DNA of 64,000 nt from Gemmatimonadaceae bacterium. GTDB lineage: Bacteria; Gemmatimonadota; Gemmatimonadetes; Gemmatimonadales; Gemmatimonadaceae. Numbering within the stretch: the first letter of the stretch is position 1; every line of letters starts with the position of its first letter. The position numbers were made by a program, and so were the translations under genes. The notes below the pieces were generated by a model, which saw nothing but the letters and a program-made list of their open reading frames with translations, was not told the origin of the DNA and made no database searches. This document shows positions 26,451 to 34,848 of this stretch, one piece after another. The DNA lies in contig JADKJT010000005.1 in assembly GCA_016720905.1 (NCBI GenBank), forward strand, positions 62,001 to 126,000, read 5' to 3'.

Positions 26451-26615
26451 GGATTTCCTCCATTCGCGACGGTCGATAGTGTGTCTTCGCGCGGCGGCAC
26501 ACTCATGGATACCCTGTATTATTGCCATGGGACCGCTGGCTGACGAATCCTGGCGAGCGGCTCCGGGGTCGGGACGTGGATGCCCCTTCGTTGCCGTCGA
26601 ACGCTCACACCACAC

Positions 26616-27590
26616 ATGATCAAACTCATCTACTGGGCCTTCGTGGCCCTCGACATCGTCGGGCTGCTCTTCTTCTTCGTGCTCGGCCTGGCAGCTGCCG
26701 GCAGTTCACGCACCAGTCCGTTTCTGGTGGCGCTGTACCTGTTGCTGCTGCCGGGCATACCGCTTGCGGCGTCGATGCTGCTGTTCGTTCGCGCCAGTTC
26801 GCCGGTGTGGCGCGGGATGGCGTTTCTGCTGGCGGCGGCGCCCCTGGTCATTGTGGCCTCCATGCAGCTGTTCGCGCTGGTGCAGTTCCGCGCCAACTCC
26901 AATGCGGCCGGAGACCTGACGTTCTTCCGGGCCGGGCCGATGCGCGAGCTGGTGGAGGCGATACGCCGGAATGATGCGGCGGCCGTGACGACCCTCGCTT
27001 CGCAGGTGGATGTCAACCGGGCCGGCATGGCCGGCATGACGCCATTGATCAGCGCGCTGCGGCAACTGCAGATCACCCCGGATCAGCAAGATGTCCTGAG
27101 GGCCCTGATCAAGGCCGGCGCCGATCCGAACAAGGGAACGGACTACGAGGTGCCGCTGGAAATGGCGATGCAATCGGCCGCCAAGTCCGGGCCCGAACCG
27201 GTGCGACTTCTGCTGGAGGCCGGTGCCAATCCGAACCGCACCGACTCGTTCGGCATGCCCATCTTTTTCACGGGTTCTGGTCGTGGCTCCAGCCTTGCCG
27301 TGTTGACGTTGCTCCTTGACCATGGGGCCGACATGAAGGCAACGGGACCGAAGGGCGAAACCGCGTTGATCTTCGCTGCCAGCATTCCCAACTGGCCGGC
27401 AGCGCACCTGTTGCTGGTACGTGGTGCGGATTGGAAGCTGGGCCGATCGTTCGCCGGGTTGACCTTCAAAGAGATGGTGGAGAAGTATGCGCGCGAGAAG
27501 AAGGACGGCGTGATTTTCGACGATCACGCTGGCGCGGATGACGGCCTGTCGGCGGTGGTGCAGTTCCTCGAGCAACATCAGGGCGCATGA
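26616..27590 (+). CDS. Membrane-anchored ankyrin-repeat protein
   Basis: A 324-residue protein starting MIKLIYWAFVALDIVG, with three N-terminal membrane helices (to about residue 95). A soluble ankyrin region follows with several repeats: VEAIRRNDAAAVTTLASQ-VDVNRAGMAGMTPLISAL, LRALIKAGADPNKGTDY, VRLLLEAGANPNRTDSFG, LTLLLDHGADMKATGPKGETALIFAA and LLLVRGADWKLG. The repeats probably bind a protein partner at the membrane surface. The stop overlaps the ATG of the next gene (ATGA), the first of two tight overlaps in this operon. Confidence 0.85.
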   Translation: MIKLIYWAFVALDIVGLLFFFVLGLAAAGSSRTSPFLVALYLLLLPGIPLAASMLLFVRASSPVWRGMAFLLAAAPLVIVASMQLFALVQFRANSNAAGDLTFFRAGPMRELVEAIRRNDAAAVTTLASQVDVNRAGMAGMTPLISALRQLQITPDQQDVLRALIKAGADPNKGTDYEVPLEMAMQSAAKSGPEPVRLLLEAGANPNRTDSFGMPIFFTGSGRGSSLAVLTLLLDHGADMKATGPKGETALIFAASIPNWPAAHLLLVRGADWKLGRSFAGLTFKEMVEKYAREKKDGVIFDDHAGADDGLSAVVQFLEQHQGA

Positions 27591-28222
27591 CCGGCGCCGG
27601 CGATGCCTTGCGCGGATGGCGGGTTGGTCATCAGGGCCGCGACGGGATGTACTACGAGGAACTCCATGACGGCGCGTGGCGTCGCATCGAGGTGCAGGGC
27701 GAGATGCTGATGGGGCGCGCCCACCATGTCATCTATTTCGCATCGCTCGAAGAGTGGCAGCGCTACCCCGAATGGGCGCGGCATCGGCGCGCCGAGATCA
27801 TCGCGCGCATCGTCAGCGAGTTCCGCCAGCCGGACTACGAGTATCACGGGCTGGTCGCCGCGCCCGTTCCCTCTCCGTCCACCGATGTCGGGCAGGCAAG
27901 CGTCCACGCGGAAGGGGCGCAGGCGCAGGGCGCATCGCGGACACGCACGCCGCCGCAGGGCATGCGCGCGCTCGTGGTGGCGATTGCCTTGGTCTTCACC
28001 ATCAGCGGCGGCATGGCGTGGCTGGTTGGCCGCGGACTCACCACGGCCGACACGTTCTGGCCGGCCCGGATGCGATCGCAACGACGCGTCGTGTCGCGTG
28101 CCGCTGAACCGGTGATGTACTGGACGGCGCTCGCGGTCTACTCCACCATTGGGCTTGGTACGCTGAGTCTCGGTGTCTGGGGTATCCGCGAAGGCCAACG
28201 ACTCCGGCAGGGGCGACGGTGA
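27587..28222 (+). CDS. Unknown protein with C-terminal membrane helices
   Basis: 211 residues. The N-terminal 90 are soluble and aromatic (YYEELHDGAWRRIEVQGEM, VIYFASLEEWQRYPEWARHR). After a low-complexity segment come two membrane helices (ALVVAIALVFTISGGMAWLVGR and WTALAVYSTIGLGTLSLGVW). Family not recognised. It overlaps the ankyrin gene by 4 bases and the following gene by 4 bases (GTGA), so the three are co-translated. Confidence 0.7.
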   Translation: MTGAGDALRGWRVGHQGRDGMYYEELHDGAWRRIEVQGEMLMGRAHHVIYFASLEEWQRYPEWARHRRAEIIARIVSEFRQPDYEYHGLVAAPVPSPSTDVGQASVHAEGAQAQGASRTRTPPQGMRALVVAIALVFTISGGMAWLVGRGLTTADTFWPARMRSQRRVVSRAAEPVMYWTALAVYSTIGLGTLSLGVWGIREGQRLRQGRR

Positions 28223-28773
28223 GTCGCGTGATGCCGGCGAATCTCTTCTCTTCACTGTCCATGCCATTCCGCACGCTGTTCACCTCCACCGCACTGGCGG
28301 TGCTCATGGCCGCTGGCACACCACCCGCCCAGCCCACTGCGGCGCCGTGGTATCGGCGCAGCCGGTCGATGGAACTCACCGGCGGCAATCCACGCGACTC
28401 GGTGGTGCTCACGGCCACGGGCAAGCGTCCCGACAGTCTGGCCATCGCCATGACCTTCTACGTGGCCGGCGCGGTGGCGCATCGTCAGCGCTGGACCAGT
28501 GAGGACGAACTCTACGACGTGGACTCGCTGCGCGCGTCGCCGACCAAGCTTGCCGCATTCATGCGGAGTCGTCTGGATAGCGTCCTCACATCGGTCAAAC
28601 GGGAGCCGATCAACGGCGAACTGGTGGCGAACATGGGCGATGAAGCGGTGTTGCGAAAAATCGTCCCTCGGCCCACGCGGCAGATCATGTTTTCGTTTGC
28701 CTTTGAGACGTCGGTGTTCCTGGTGTGGGATCCGGCGCGTCGTCGGTTGGTGGTGTTTATGGAGTGCTGCTGA
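28219..28773 (+). CDS. Unknown exported protein
   Basis: A 184-residue protein, GTG start overlapping the previous stop. A signal peptide-like segment (FRTLFTSTALAVLMAAGTPP) precedes a mature part with MELTGGNPRDSVVLTATG, MTFYVAGAVAHRQRW and a hydrophobic strand-rich end (IMFSFAFETSVFLVWDPARRRLVVF). No known family is recognised. It is the last gene of the ankyrin operon and is followed by an AACCGCAG-type hairpin that may end the transcript. Confidence 0.65.
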   Translation: MSRVMPANLFSSLSMPFRTLFTSTALAVLMAAGTPPAQPTAAPWYRRSRSMELTGGNPRDSVVLTATGKRPDSLAIAMTFYVAGAVAHRQRWTSEDELYDVDSLRASPTKLAAFMRSRLDSVLTSVKREPINGELVANMGDEAVLRKIVPRPTRQIMFSFAFETSVFLVWDPARRRLVVFMECC

Positions 28774-28810
28774 GGGCGCCGCTTAGCCAGACCGCCCAAA
28801 CACACACAGC

Positions 28811-28882
28811 GAACCGCAGAAGGCGCCGGGGACGCAGGGAATTGAATGTGTTCCCGCGCGACCACTGCGCCCTCTGCGGTTC
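28811..28882. repeat. AACCGCAG-type inverted repeat between convergent genes
   Basis: A 16-bp arm beginning GAACCGCAG pairs with GCGCCCTCTGCGGTTC (28867-28882) with one mismatch. It lies between convergent genes. The arm core matches the much longer hairpin at 34684-34767. It may serve as a two-way transcription stop. Confidence 0.7.
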
Positions 28883-28918
28883 ACTTGCGTTTTGGAACGT
28901 GCAATACGAACCACCGTG

Positions 28919-29398
28919 TCAGATGTACTTGCCCACAAACCAAGCCAACGGCGGCAACAGCAATCCCAGGATGATGAACACGATAGGCCCACTGCCCGCT
29001 TCCTCGACCAGGAACGCCTGCTCAGGGTGCGACGGATCGACAAACGCGCGCACCCTGGCATTCATCGGAAATGGTGCCAACACCTCGGCGGCGGCAGACA
29101 TGGACGCATAGCCGCGGCCAATGATCGTAGGATACAACCGGTCGCTCTCGTACTCCTGTCCCGATACGAGATACCGGAACCGCACGTTCGGCGTATGCGT
29201 CGTGTTGTTATTGCTGCTGCCCACGCGCGTGTCGGTATCCTTTGTGGTATTGACGTCCACCTGCGAGTGCACGATCGTCGCGTCCACCCGCTCGGCGTTG
29301 GTCAGGTTCCGGCGCTGTTGCACAAATTGGGAGATGCCCACGTACAGCATCATCAACCCAAGGCCGCCAAAGATGACGAACGTGACAATGCGCGCCAT
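28919..29398 (-). CDS. DUF3592 membrane protein
   Basis: 159 residues with an N-terminal helix (IVTFVIFGGLGLMMLYVGI), an extracytoplasmic strand domain (ERVDATIVHSQVDVNTT, VRFRYLVSGQEYESDRLYP, VRAFVDPSHPEQAFLV) and a C-terminal helix (GPIVFIILGLLLPPLAWFV). This is the DUF3592 layout, function unknown. ATG at 29398 follows GAGAAGGA and overlaps the stop of the upstream gene (TGATG). Read as the second gene of a two-gene operon. Confidence 0.8.
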   Translation of the reverse strand: MARIVTFVIFGGLGLMMLYVGISQFVQQRRNLTNAERVDATIVHSQVDVNTTKDTDTRVGSSNNNTTHTPNVRFRYLVSGQEYESDRLYPTIIGRGYASMSAAAEVLAPFPMNARVRAFVDPSHPEQAFLVEEAGSGPIVFIILGLLLPPLAWFVGKYI

Positions 29399-30492
29399 CA
29401 GTCCTTCTCCGGTGTGCCAGGCGTGACCAGGGTGCCGGCGCGCCAGCGTCGCTGGACCTCTGGCACTCCATCGAGAAACCACTTGAGCGAGGTCAGCCGT
29501 CGATCGTCGGATTCTTCTTCCACGCGCACGGTGGCCACGTAGTAGAAGTAGACAAACCCGCGATCCTGCTGCTGCGCGGTCAGTGCGGCGCCAATGCCGG
29601 GGAGCGGGAGATAGTCGTTCTCAAGGTTCGAGAATCGCCAGTCTCCGTCGTCCACCTCACGCCAGCCGATGGATCCCGCCATTGGCGGGCTGGTTGCATC
29701 GCCGGCGCGCGCCGGACGCGGACGATTGACGACCGACCCGTTGGCGGCCGCGCGCACACGGCCCAATGGCACGAGCAGCTGGTAACGCGGCTCGGGATCG
29801 GACATCCACTCCAGATAGACCGCGTTGCGCAGCACGGGTTTCCCGGGCTCCACCGTTGGGTATCCCTCGCGTCGCAGCATGGCCTTGGCGGTGGCCACTT
29901 TGCCAGCGCGACCCTCCGCATCCTTGCGCGGCGCGTCCCGCATTTCGGCAAACGCTGCAACGGGATCACGGACAATGCGGAATGACGCAGCAATGCGCGC
30001 GATCTGCGCGGTGCCCGTCGCCAGATCCACTTCCTTCTTCACCGCGTGCCAGGCGAGTTGCAGCCGCCGCATCTTGTCTGTGTACACATACTCATACGCC
30101 GCCACCCTATCCACACCCAGTCCGTACAGTCCCTCGGTAATGCGCAGCGTGCCCGACCCCAGCGTGGTGGACTGCACCACTTTTCGCTGTTCGTACAGGA
30201 GGTTCAGTTGGCGAGGCGTTTCGCTGTACTCCGCATCGGTGGCATCGGGAGCCATGACCGACACGAGCAGCAACTGCTTGTACCGCGTGATACTGCCCAT
30301 TGAGGCCCAGAAGTACGTCGATGCAAAGCCGAACGTGCGTCGCCCCATCTGAACATCAGTGTTCAGCTTGTCCTTGATGTTGGCGGGCAATTCAATGACG
30401 GCAATATCGTCCAACGGTCTGCTGGTCCGCCGTGGTTGGAGTGTGAAGGCCATTGCGAGCACGCCAAGGGTGAGAGACAGGCGGATGTTCAT
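29398..30492 (-). CDS. Unknown exported protein
   Basis: 364 residues with a short signal-like start (MNIRLSLTLGVLAMAFTL). The mature part contains FGFASTYFWASMGSITRYKQLLLVSVM, LYGLGVDRVAAYEYVYTD and REGYPTVEPGKPVLRNAVYL. Near the end comes VYFYYVATVRVEEESDDRRL, and the product may be periplasmic. Not recognised as a named family. It overlaps the DUF3592 gene by TGATG, so the two are likely partners. The frame runs upstream to 30633, but ATG 30492 gives the signal peptide. Confidence 0.7.
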   Translation of the reverse strand: MNIRLSLTLGVLAMAFTLQPRRTSRPLDDIAVIELPANIKDKLNTDVQMGRRTFGFASTYFWASMGSITRYKQLLLVSVMAPDATDAEYSETPRQLNLLYEQRKVVQSTTLGSGTLRITEGLYGLGVDRVAAYEYVYTDKMRRLQLAWHAVKKEVDLATGTAQIARIAASFRIVRDPVAAFAEMRDAPRKDAEGRAGKVATAKAMLRREGYPTVEPGKPVLRNAVYLEWMSDPEPRYQLLVPLGRVRAAANGSVVNRPRPARAGDATSPPMAGSIGWREVDDGDWRFSNLENDYLPLPGIGAALTAQQQDRGFVYFYYVATVRVEEESDDRRLTSLKWFLDGVPEVQRRWRAGTLVTPGTPEKD

Positions 30493-30631
30493 CGTCCGAT
30501 CGGGGTGAACATGGAGTCGGATGGCTGTGAAAGGGGCGTCCGCAGAACATACGGTCAGGTGCCTAATGGCGTACAGTCGCCAACTGGCCGTTCGAGGCGC
30601 ATGTTCCAGACAACCTCTGCCACCACCGACC

Positions 30632-31060
30632 ATGTCTACGCTCCGGCTCCCGCTTGCTATCAGCGGCCTCGCGATAGGTGCGATGCTGCTCTACCGCACC
30701 GTCACCACCGTCTTTGCCCAGCAGCCCCCGGCGCGGAACGGACTGGCCTTTGACCAGACGTTGCCCGAGATGGACGGCAAGAAGCTGGTCATGAAAGTGG
30801 TGGACATTCACGTGCCACCCGGCGCGAAATCGACACCGCACACACACGGCTGCGCGGTGGTGGTGTACGTGGTCTCCGGCGCTATGCGCATGCAGGTGCG
30901 CGGCGGTCCCGACAGTGTGTATCGCGCGGGCGGCACGTTCTACGAACGACCCACCGACGTGCATCAACTGTCGGATAACGCGAGTGCCACCGACTCGGCG
31001 CACTTCACGGCCACGTTCGTGTGCGACCATGTCGGCCCGCTGTCGTCGCCGGTGCCGTAA
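30632..31060 (+). CDS. Cupin-domain protein, membrane-anchored or exported
   Basis: A 142-residue protein: N-terminal signal or anchor (LPLAISGLAIGAMLLYRTVTTVFAQ), then a single cupin barrel. Motif 1 is PPGAKSTPHTHGCAVVVYVVSG with metal-binding histidines (HTH), and motif 2 is FYERPTDVHQLSDNAS with another histidine. Such small cupins bind a metal and may act as sensors, isomerases or dioxygenases; the substrate is unknown. It is divergent from the exported protein gene at 30492. Confidence 0.85.
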   Translation: MSTLRLPLAISGLAIGAMLLYRTVTTVFAQQPPARNGLAFDQTLPEMDGKKLVMKVVDIHVPPGAKSTPHTHGCAVVVYVVSGAMRMQVRGGPDSVYRAGGTFYERPTDVHQLSDNASATDSAHFTATFVCDHVGPLSSPVP

Positions 31061-31094
31061 CGAGAACGCGGCGGCCTCAAATAGCGCGCCGTAT

Positions 31095-31418
31095 CTACAC
31101 CCTTTCGGGTTTCTCGACGCGCTGCGCCCGCTCCCACGCATCGCGCTCATTGGCGGACAGAAGCCCGGGCGGCTGTATGGAACTGTCGACGGCCACATCT
31201 GTCTTGTCGGGCTCATTCCGTCTGGCGTGTCGCGTGATGATCGCGCCGGCGGCCAGCAGCGCCAACGATGCGACGAAGGTGAGCTTGTAGGCGGCCAGGT
31301 CCAGCAACGCCGCCGGCAGTCGCGACGGCTCGAATCCCATCAGGAGGCCCATGCTTGCCGCTCCGCCGACGAAGAGGCCGAGGGCGAGAAAGGCGGTACC
31401 AAGTGCTCGAAGTCGCAT
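31095..31418 (-). CDS. Small membrane protein, two helices
   Basis: 107 residues: MRLRALGTAFLALGLFVGG starts the first helix (to GLLMGF), the second is LTFVASLALLAAGAIIT, and a charged cytosolic tail with ERDAWERAQRVEKPERV follows. Family unknown. It is codirectional with the esterase gene upstream (35-base gap) and convergent with the cupin gene. The open frame extends to 31628 inside the esterase gene; ATG at 31418 is preferred. Confidence 0.65.
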   Translation of the reverse strand: MRLRALGTAFLALGLFVGGAASMGLLMGFEPSRLPAALLDLAAYKLTFVASLALLAAGAIITRHARRNEPDKTDVAVDSSIQPPGLLSANERDAWERAQRVEKPERV

Positions 31419-31452
31419 GTGTTTCCCCGGTAGTTGAGACCGAATGTACTCG

Positions 31453-32655
31453 CTACTTCGCTGTGGCCCACGCCAGAAACCGCTCGCTGACATAGCGCGC
31501 CAATTGCCCACTCGGACCGTACGGCACCGCATCGAAGGCGTGTTCGGCCCACGGAATTTCGACATGGACCACCGTGGTCCCGTCGGCGCGCAATCGGCCG
31601 GCCAACAACGCCCCGAATCGCGGCTCAACTATGTGGTCGCGGCCCCCATAGATGAGCAGCGTTGGCGGCAGACGCCGAGTAGCTAGCGAAATCGGCGACG
31701 CGGCGTGGTAGCGATCGATCATCGCACTGGGCGGCCCGCCGAGAAACTTCTCCTCGATGTCGCGCACTGCCAGCGGATCCGGCACGGGGGGTTGGCGATA
31801 GCCTTCAACGAGATCGACCGGGCCGTAGTAGTCGATCACACCGCGGATGCGCGGCGCATCGGTGGCATAGGCGGCCATCATGGCCAGATGCGCGCCCGCG
31901 GACCGTCCGATCAGCACCATGCGTGAGGTATCAGCACTCCAGGCGTCGGCGTTGCGACCAATCCAGGCCAACGCGTTGCGCACGTCGTCTACCTGCGCCG
32001 GGAATCGGAACTGCGGGGCATGACGGTAGTCGATGGCAAACACGACGTATCCCTGCGCTGCGATGTATTCGGCGAACTCGGCGTTGTTGCCCGGCACTCC
32101 ATGCTGCCACGCGCCCCCATAGATCTGCACCAGCACGGGGAAGGGGCCTTTGGCACTCGGGCGATAGATGTCCACGGTGAGCGTATCGTCGGCCACCACG
32201 GCGACACGCAACCCGTGCGAAACGCGAATGGGGGCCGCGAGTGTTTGAGGAGCCCGGAACAGGTCGCGTACCACCAGAGGGTTCGGCCGCCATATGCCAC
32301 CATGTGACGCGGCGAGCTTGTCCATCTGCTCGCCACCGAGCGCCATTCGCAGGGCATGGTCCGCGGCGTTTGCGACTTCCCGGAAGCGCACGAACGGGAT
32401 CGCCGACAGGCCGACGGCGACCACCGCAAGGCCGAACGCAACGCGCGACAGCCAACGCCGACGGAGGTCGACTGCGGCCACGCTCATCGAGAGAACACCC
32501 AGCACAATGAACCAGGCACTCACCTCCGGCGCACCCACGCCCAGCGGCAGCAACGTCTCGTTGGGGGCCGGTATGACAATCCACGTCGCGAGAAACGCCG
32601 CCGGAATGGCGAAGAGCAGCGCGAGCCAGGGGCGAACGGATTGACGAAGTGGCAT
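31453..32655 (-). CDS. Alpha/beta hydrolase (BD-FAE/HSL-like esterase) with N-terminal membrane domain
   Basis: 400 residues. Three N-terminal hydrophobic segments (WLALLFAIPAAFLATWIVI, WFIVLGVLSMSVAAVDL, VAFGLAVVAVGLSAIPFV) anchor it. The esterase domain shows YGGAWQHG oxyanion region, IGRSAGAHLAMM nucleophile elbow (GxSxG), GGRDHIV acid and AEHAFD histidine. The fold is typical of acyl esterases and deacetylases, and the location is probably outside the membrane. It is codirectional with the small membrane gene downstream. The substrate is unknown. Confidence 0.88.
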   Translation of the reverse strand: MPLRQSVRPWLALLFAIPAAFLATWIVIPAPNETLLPLGVGAPEVSAWFIVLGVLSMSVAAVDLRRRWLSRVAFGLAVVAVGLSAIPFVRFREVANAADHALRMALGGEQMDKLAASHGGIWRPNPLVVRDLFRAPQTLAAPIRVSHGLRVAVVADDTLTVDIYRPSAKGPFPVLVQIYGGAWQHGVPGNNAEFAEYIAAQGYVVFAIDYRHAPQFRFPAQVDDVRNALAWIGRNADAWSADTSRMVLIGRSAGAHLAMMAAYATDAPRIRGVIDYYGPVDLVEGYRQPPVPDPLAVRDIEEKFLGGPPSAMIDRYHAASPISLATRRLPPTLLIYGGRDHIVEPRFGALLAGRLRADGTTVVHVEIPWAEHAFDAVPYGPSGQLARYVSERFLAWATAK

Positions 32656-32791
32656 TGTTCAAGAATTGCCGCGGGAACCGAAAGCCGCCAGCAGGACCCC
32701 AGATCGCCCCACGATCACGTCCGGACGCTTTGCCGACACGCTTCGTCCCCCGGGGCGGGCGACGCCACGACAATACCATTCGATTGACCGC

Positions 32792-33709
32792 ATGAATCCC
32801 CTGATCCTCTGCTTCGCACTGGCGTGTCCATCGGCCGTGCTGCCCCCCGTGCTACCGGTTGGGGGGCGTACCGATACGCCCGCACAGGTCGCGCAATCGC
32901 TGCTTGACGCGGATCGCGCGTTTGCCGCCGCCGGTGCCCGCACGGATATGCTGAGCGCGCTGTCAGCGATGTTTTCCGACGGTGTGATCATGCCATCGCC
33001 GCAAGGCGGCTTGGCGATTGGCAAGTCCGCGGTGCTCGCGGCCCTTCGCGCCACGCCGGATGCCACCACGGCGCGCGCGATCTGGACGCCGATACGTGTC
33101 GGCATCAGTGCCGACGGCGAACATGGATTCACCTTCGGCTACATGACGCTGCGCAAGCCGGACAGCACGCGAGTGCCGCTCAAGTACATGGCGTATTGGG
33201 TACGTGAAGCTGGCGTGTGGCATGTGCTGGCCTACAAGCGCGGACGGTCCGCCGGTCCGGCCCCTGAGGCAGCGCTCATGGCGCCCGCGTTGCCGACGGC
33301 CCTGGTCGCGGTTCGGCGCGACGCGAAGTTGGGTGAATCGCTGCGACACGAATTGATGCATCGCGAGGATGCATTCTCACAGGACGCACAGCGCATCGGG
33401 TTGGGGAATGCATTTGTCGCGTTCGGCTCCAGCGATGCGGTCAACATGGGCGGGGCGGCGTCGGCCACGTATGTGGTGGGTGCGACAGCGATCGCCACGC
33501 TGGTGGCCGGCGGCGACATGAAAGCGAGCCCGGTGACGTGGGGCGCCGATACGGCGTTTGTGGCGTCCAGCGGCGACCTGGGCATCACCTTTGGCGTGAT
33601 CCGACCGAAGAACCCGCCCGCGGGGAGTGATCCCGGTGCGGGGTCGCCGTTCTTCACGATTTGGCGACGGGCGGACAGCCGGAGTCCGTGGCGGTACGTG
33701 GCGGAGTGA
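32792..33709 (+). CDS. Tandem NTF2-like (DUF4440/SnoaL) protein, exported
   Basis: 305 residues with a hydrophobic signal at the start (LILCFALACPSAVLPPVLPV). Two NTF2-like modules follow: AQSLLDADRAFAAAGARTDM ... YMAYWVREAGVWHVLAYKRG, then SLRHELMHREDAFSQDAQRI ... FFTIWRRADSRSPWRYVAE. DUF4440-type folds are usually polyketide-cyclase or scaffold-like, with no defined reaction. ATG at 32792 gives the signal peptide; the frame extends upstream to 32666. Confidence 0.82.
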   Translation: MNPLILCFALACPSAVLPPVLPVGGRTDTPAQVAQSLLDADRAFAAAGARTDMLSALSAMFSDGVIMPSPQGGLAIGKSAVLAALRATPDATTARAIWTPIRVGISADGEHGFTFGYMTLRKPDSTRVPLKYMAYWVREAGVWHVLAYKRGRSAGPAPEAALMAPALPTALVAVRRDAKLGESLRHELMHREDAFSQDAQRIGLGNAFVAFGSSDAVNMGGAASATYVVGATAIATLVAGGDMKASPVTWGADTAFVASSGDLGITFGVIRPKNPPAGSDPGAGSPFFTIWRRADSRSPWRYVAE

Positions 33710-33758
33710 GGTAGCGAGGGCGCACCACATTCTCGCGAGCGATCCAACAACGGCATTC

Positions 33759-33832
33759 ACCGCCAAGGTCGCGAAGTACGCTAAGTAGGGCACATCATTT
33801 CTGTACCTCGCGCGCTTCGCGTCCTTTGCGGT
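33759..33832. repeat. ACCGCCAAG-type imperfect inverted repeat
   Basis: A 29-base arm starting ACCGCCAAGGTCGCGAAG (33759-33787) pairs imperfectly with TACCTCGCG...TGCGGT (33804-33832). It lies between convergent genes. It shares the ACCGCCAAG and TCGCGAAG core with the inverted repeat at 62851-62957. Confidence 0.7.
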
Positions 33833-33853
33833 CCAATGCCCGTCCAATCGCCA

Positions 33854-34633
33854 TCACCGATCCCGCGTCCAGATCGCGATCACCCCGCACCAGTTGTCCG
33901 TGCGTAGCCCCGCAAACTGCACCGGGAGTCGCGCCGCGCCATAGAAAATCTCCACGCCGTACACGTCGCTCGGCACGACGGCGTCGATGTTGGACAGCGC
34001 TGGCAGGACGACGCCGTCGAGCATCACGCGCAGTACGCAGTCCACCATGCCCATCGCCCCGGCCGCGCGCGTGAACTTCGCGCCACGCGTCGACACCGCG
34101 AGGATATACCCCAGTGAATCGGCAATGCGAATGCCCGCCTTTCCACGCAGCATCTGCGACAAGGCAATCGGACGGCGATGCGCGATCTCGTCGAGCGTAA
34201 TGATGCTGCTGGCGTCGCCGCGCAATCGTCGCATTTCGAAGTCATCCAGGCGCGCCGCCAGTGGCTGGTCGGCCACCACGCGCACCTCGTCCAGATAGGC
34301 GCGGGCCTGATCGAGATGCACGGTGAGGGCATTCTCGCCACCGCCAAGTCGGAGTTCGACGGTGGCTGGCGCAAATCCGATGCGACGCACCGTCGCCTTG
34401 AAGAGCCCCGATGGCAGTCCCTCAAAACGCACCGCGCCGTTGTCGTCGGTGCGCGAGGCCACGGCGCGTCCCTGTCCCGCTAATCGCACATCCGCGGCAG
34501 GGACTGGCCGCAGCGAGTCAGCCACCACCCGCAAGCGCAAGGCCGCCCGGTTCTCGGCCGACGCCTGCGCACCGGCCACCGACGCCATCGCGACCGTTGT
34601 TACAAGGGCCAAGGCGAGACCGCGACGGATCAT
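33854..34633 (-). CDS. Carboxypeptidase-regulatory plus TonB-plug domain protein, no barrel
   Basis: 259 residues with a signal peptide ending near VAGAQA. A CarboxypepD_reg-like beta-sandwich (LRLRVVADSLRPVPAADVRLAG, FEGLPSGLFKATVRRIGFAPATVEL) is followed by a region like a TonB-receptor plug (DEIAHRRPIALSQMLRGKAGI, DCVLRVMLDGVVLPALSNID, VYGVEIFYGAARLPVQFAG). The barrel expected of a TonB receptor is missing and the protein simply ends. This plug-only architecture occurs in Bacteroidota and Gemmatimonadota, but its role is unknown. ATG at 34633 is preferred. Confidence 0.8.
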   Translation of the reverse strand: MIRRGLALALVTTVAMASVAGAQASAENRAALRLRVVADSLRPVPAADVRLAGQGRAVASRTDDNGAVRFEGLPSGLFKATVRRIGFAPATVELRLGGGENALTVHLDQARAYLDEVRVVADQPLAARLDDFEMRRLRGDASSIITLDEIAHRRPIALSQMLRGKAGIRIADSLGYILAVSTRGAKFTRAAGAMGMVDCVLRVMLDGVVLPALSNIDAVVPSDVYGVEIFYGAARLPVQFAGLRTDNWCGVIAIWTRDR

Positions 34634-34683
34634 CTTCAAAACCAATGGAGTGGTGGACCGGGTCGCAAGACGGATGAACATCA

Positions 34684-34767
34684 AACCGCAGGGGGCGCGG
34701 GGGGCGCGGGGGAAAGCGTTTGAACAATCAAATGCTTTCCCCCGCGCCCCCCGCGCCCCCTGCGGTT
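34684..34767. repeat. 40-bp hairpin, 4-nt loop, between divergent genes
   Basis: The arm 34684-34723 (AACCGCAGGGGGCGCG...) and the arm 34728-34767 pair over 40 bases with one G-T wobble, leaving the loop ACAA. It is by far the strongest hairpin in the window and lies between the divergent plug-domain and FabH genes. The core matches the weaker repeat at 28811-28882. Confidence 0.9.
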
Positions 34768-34848
34768 CAATCCGTACTGCGTCCCCCCTCGTCAACCGCC
34801 CTCCGGTTGGCGATACTTGGCGCGCGGTTCTCTCTTAACCTTCCCGCC

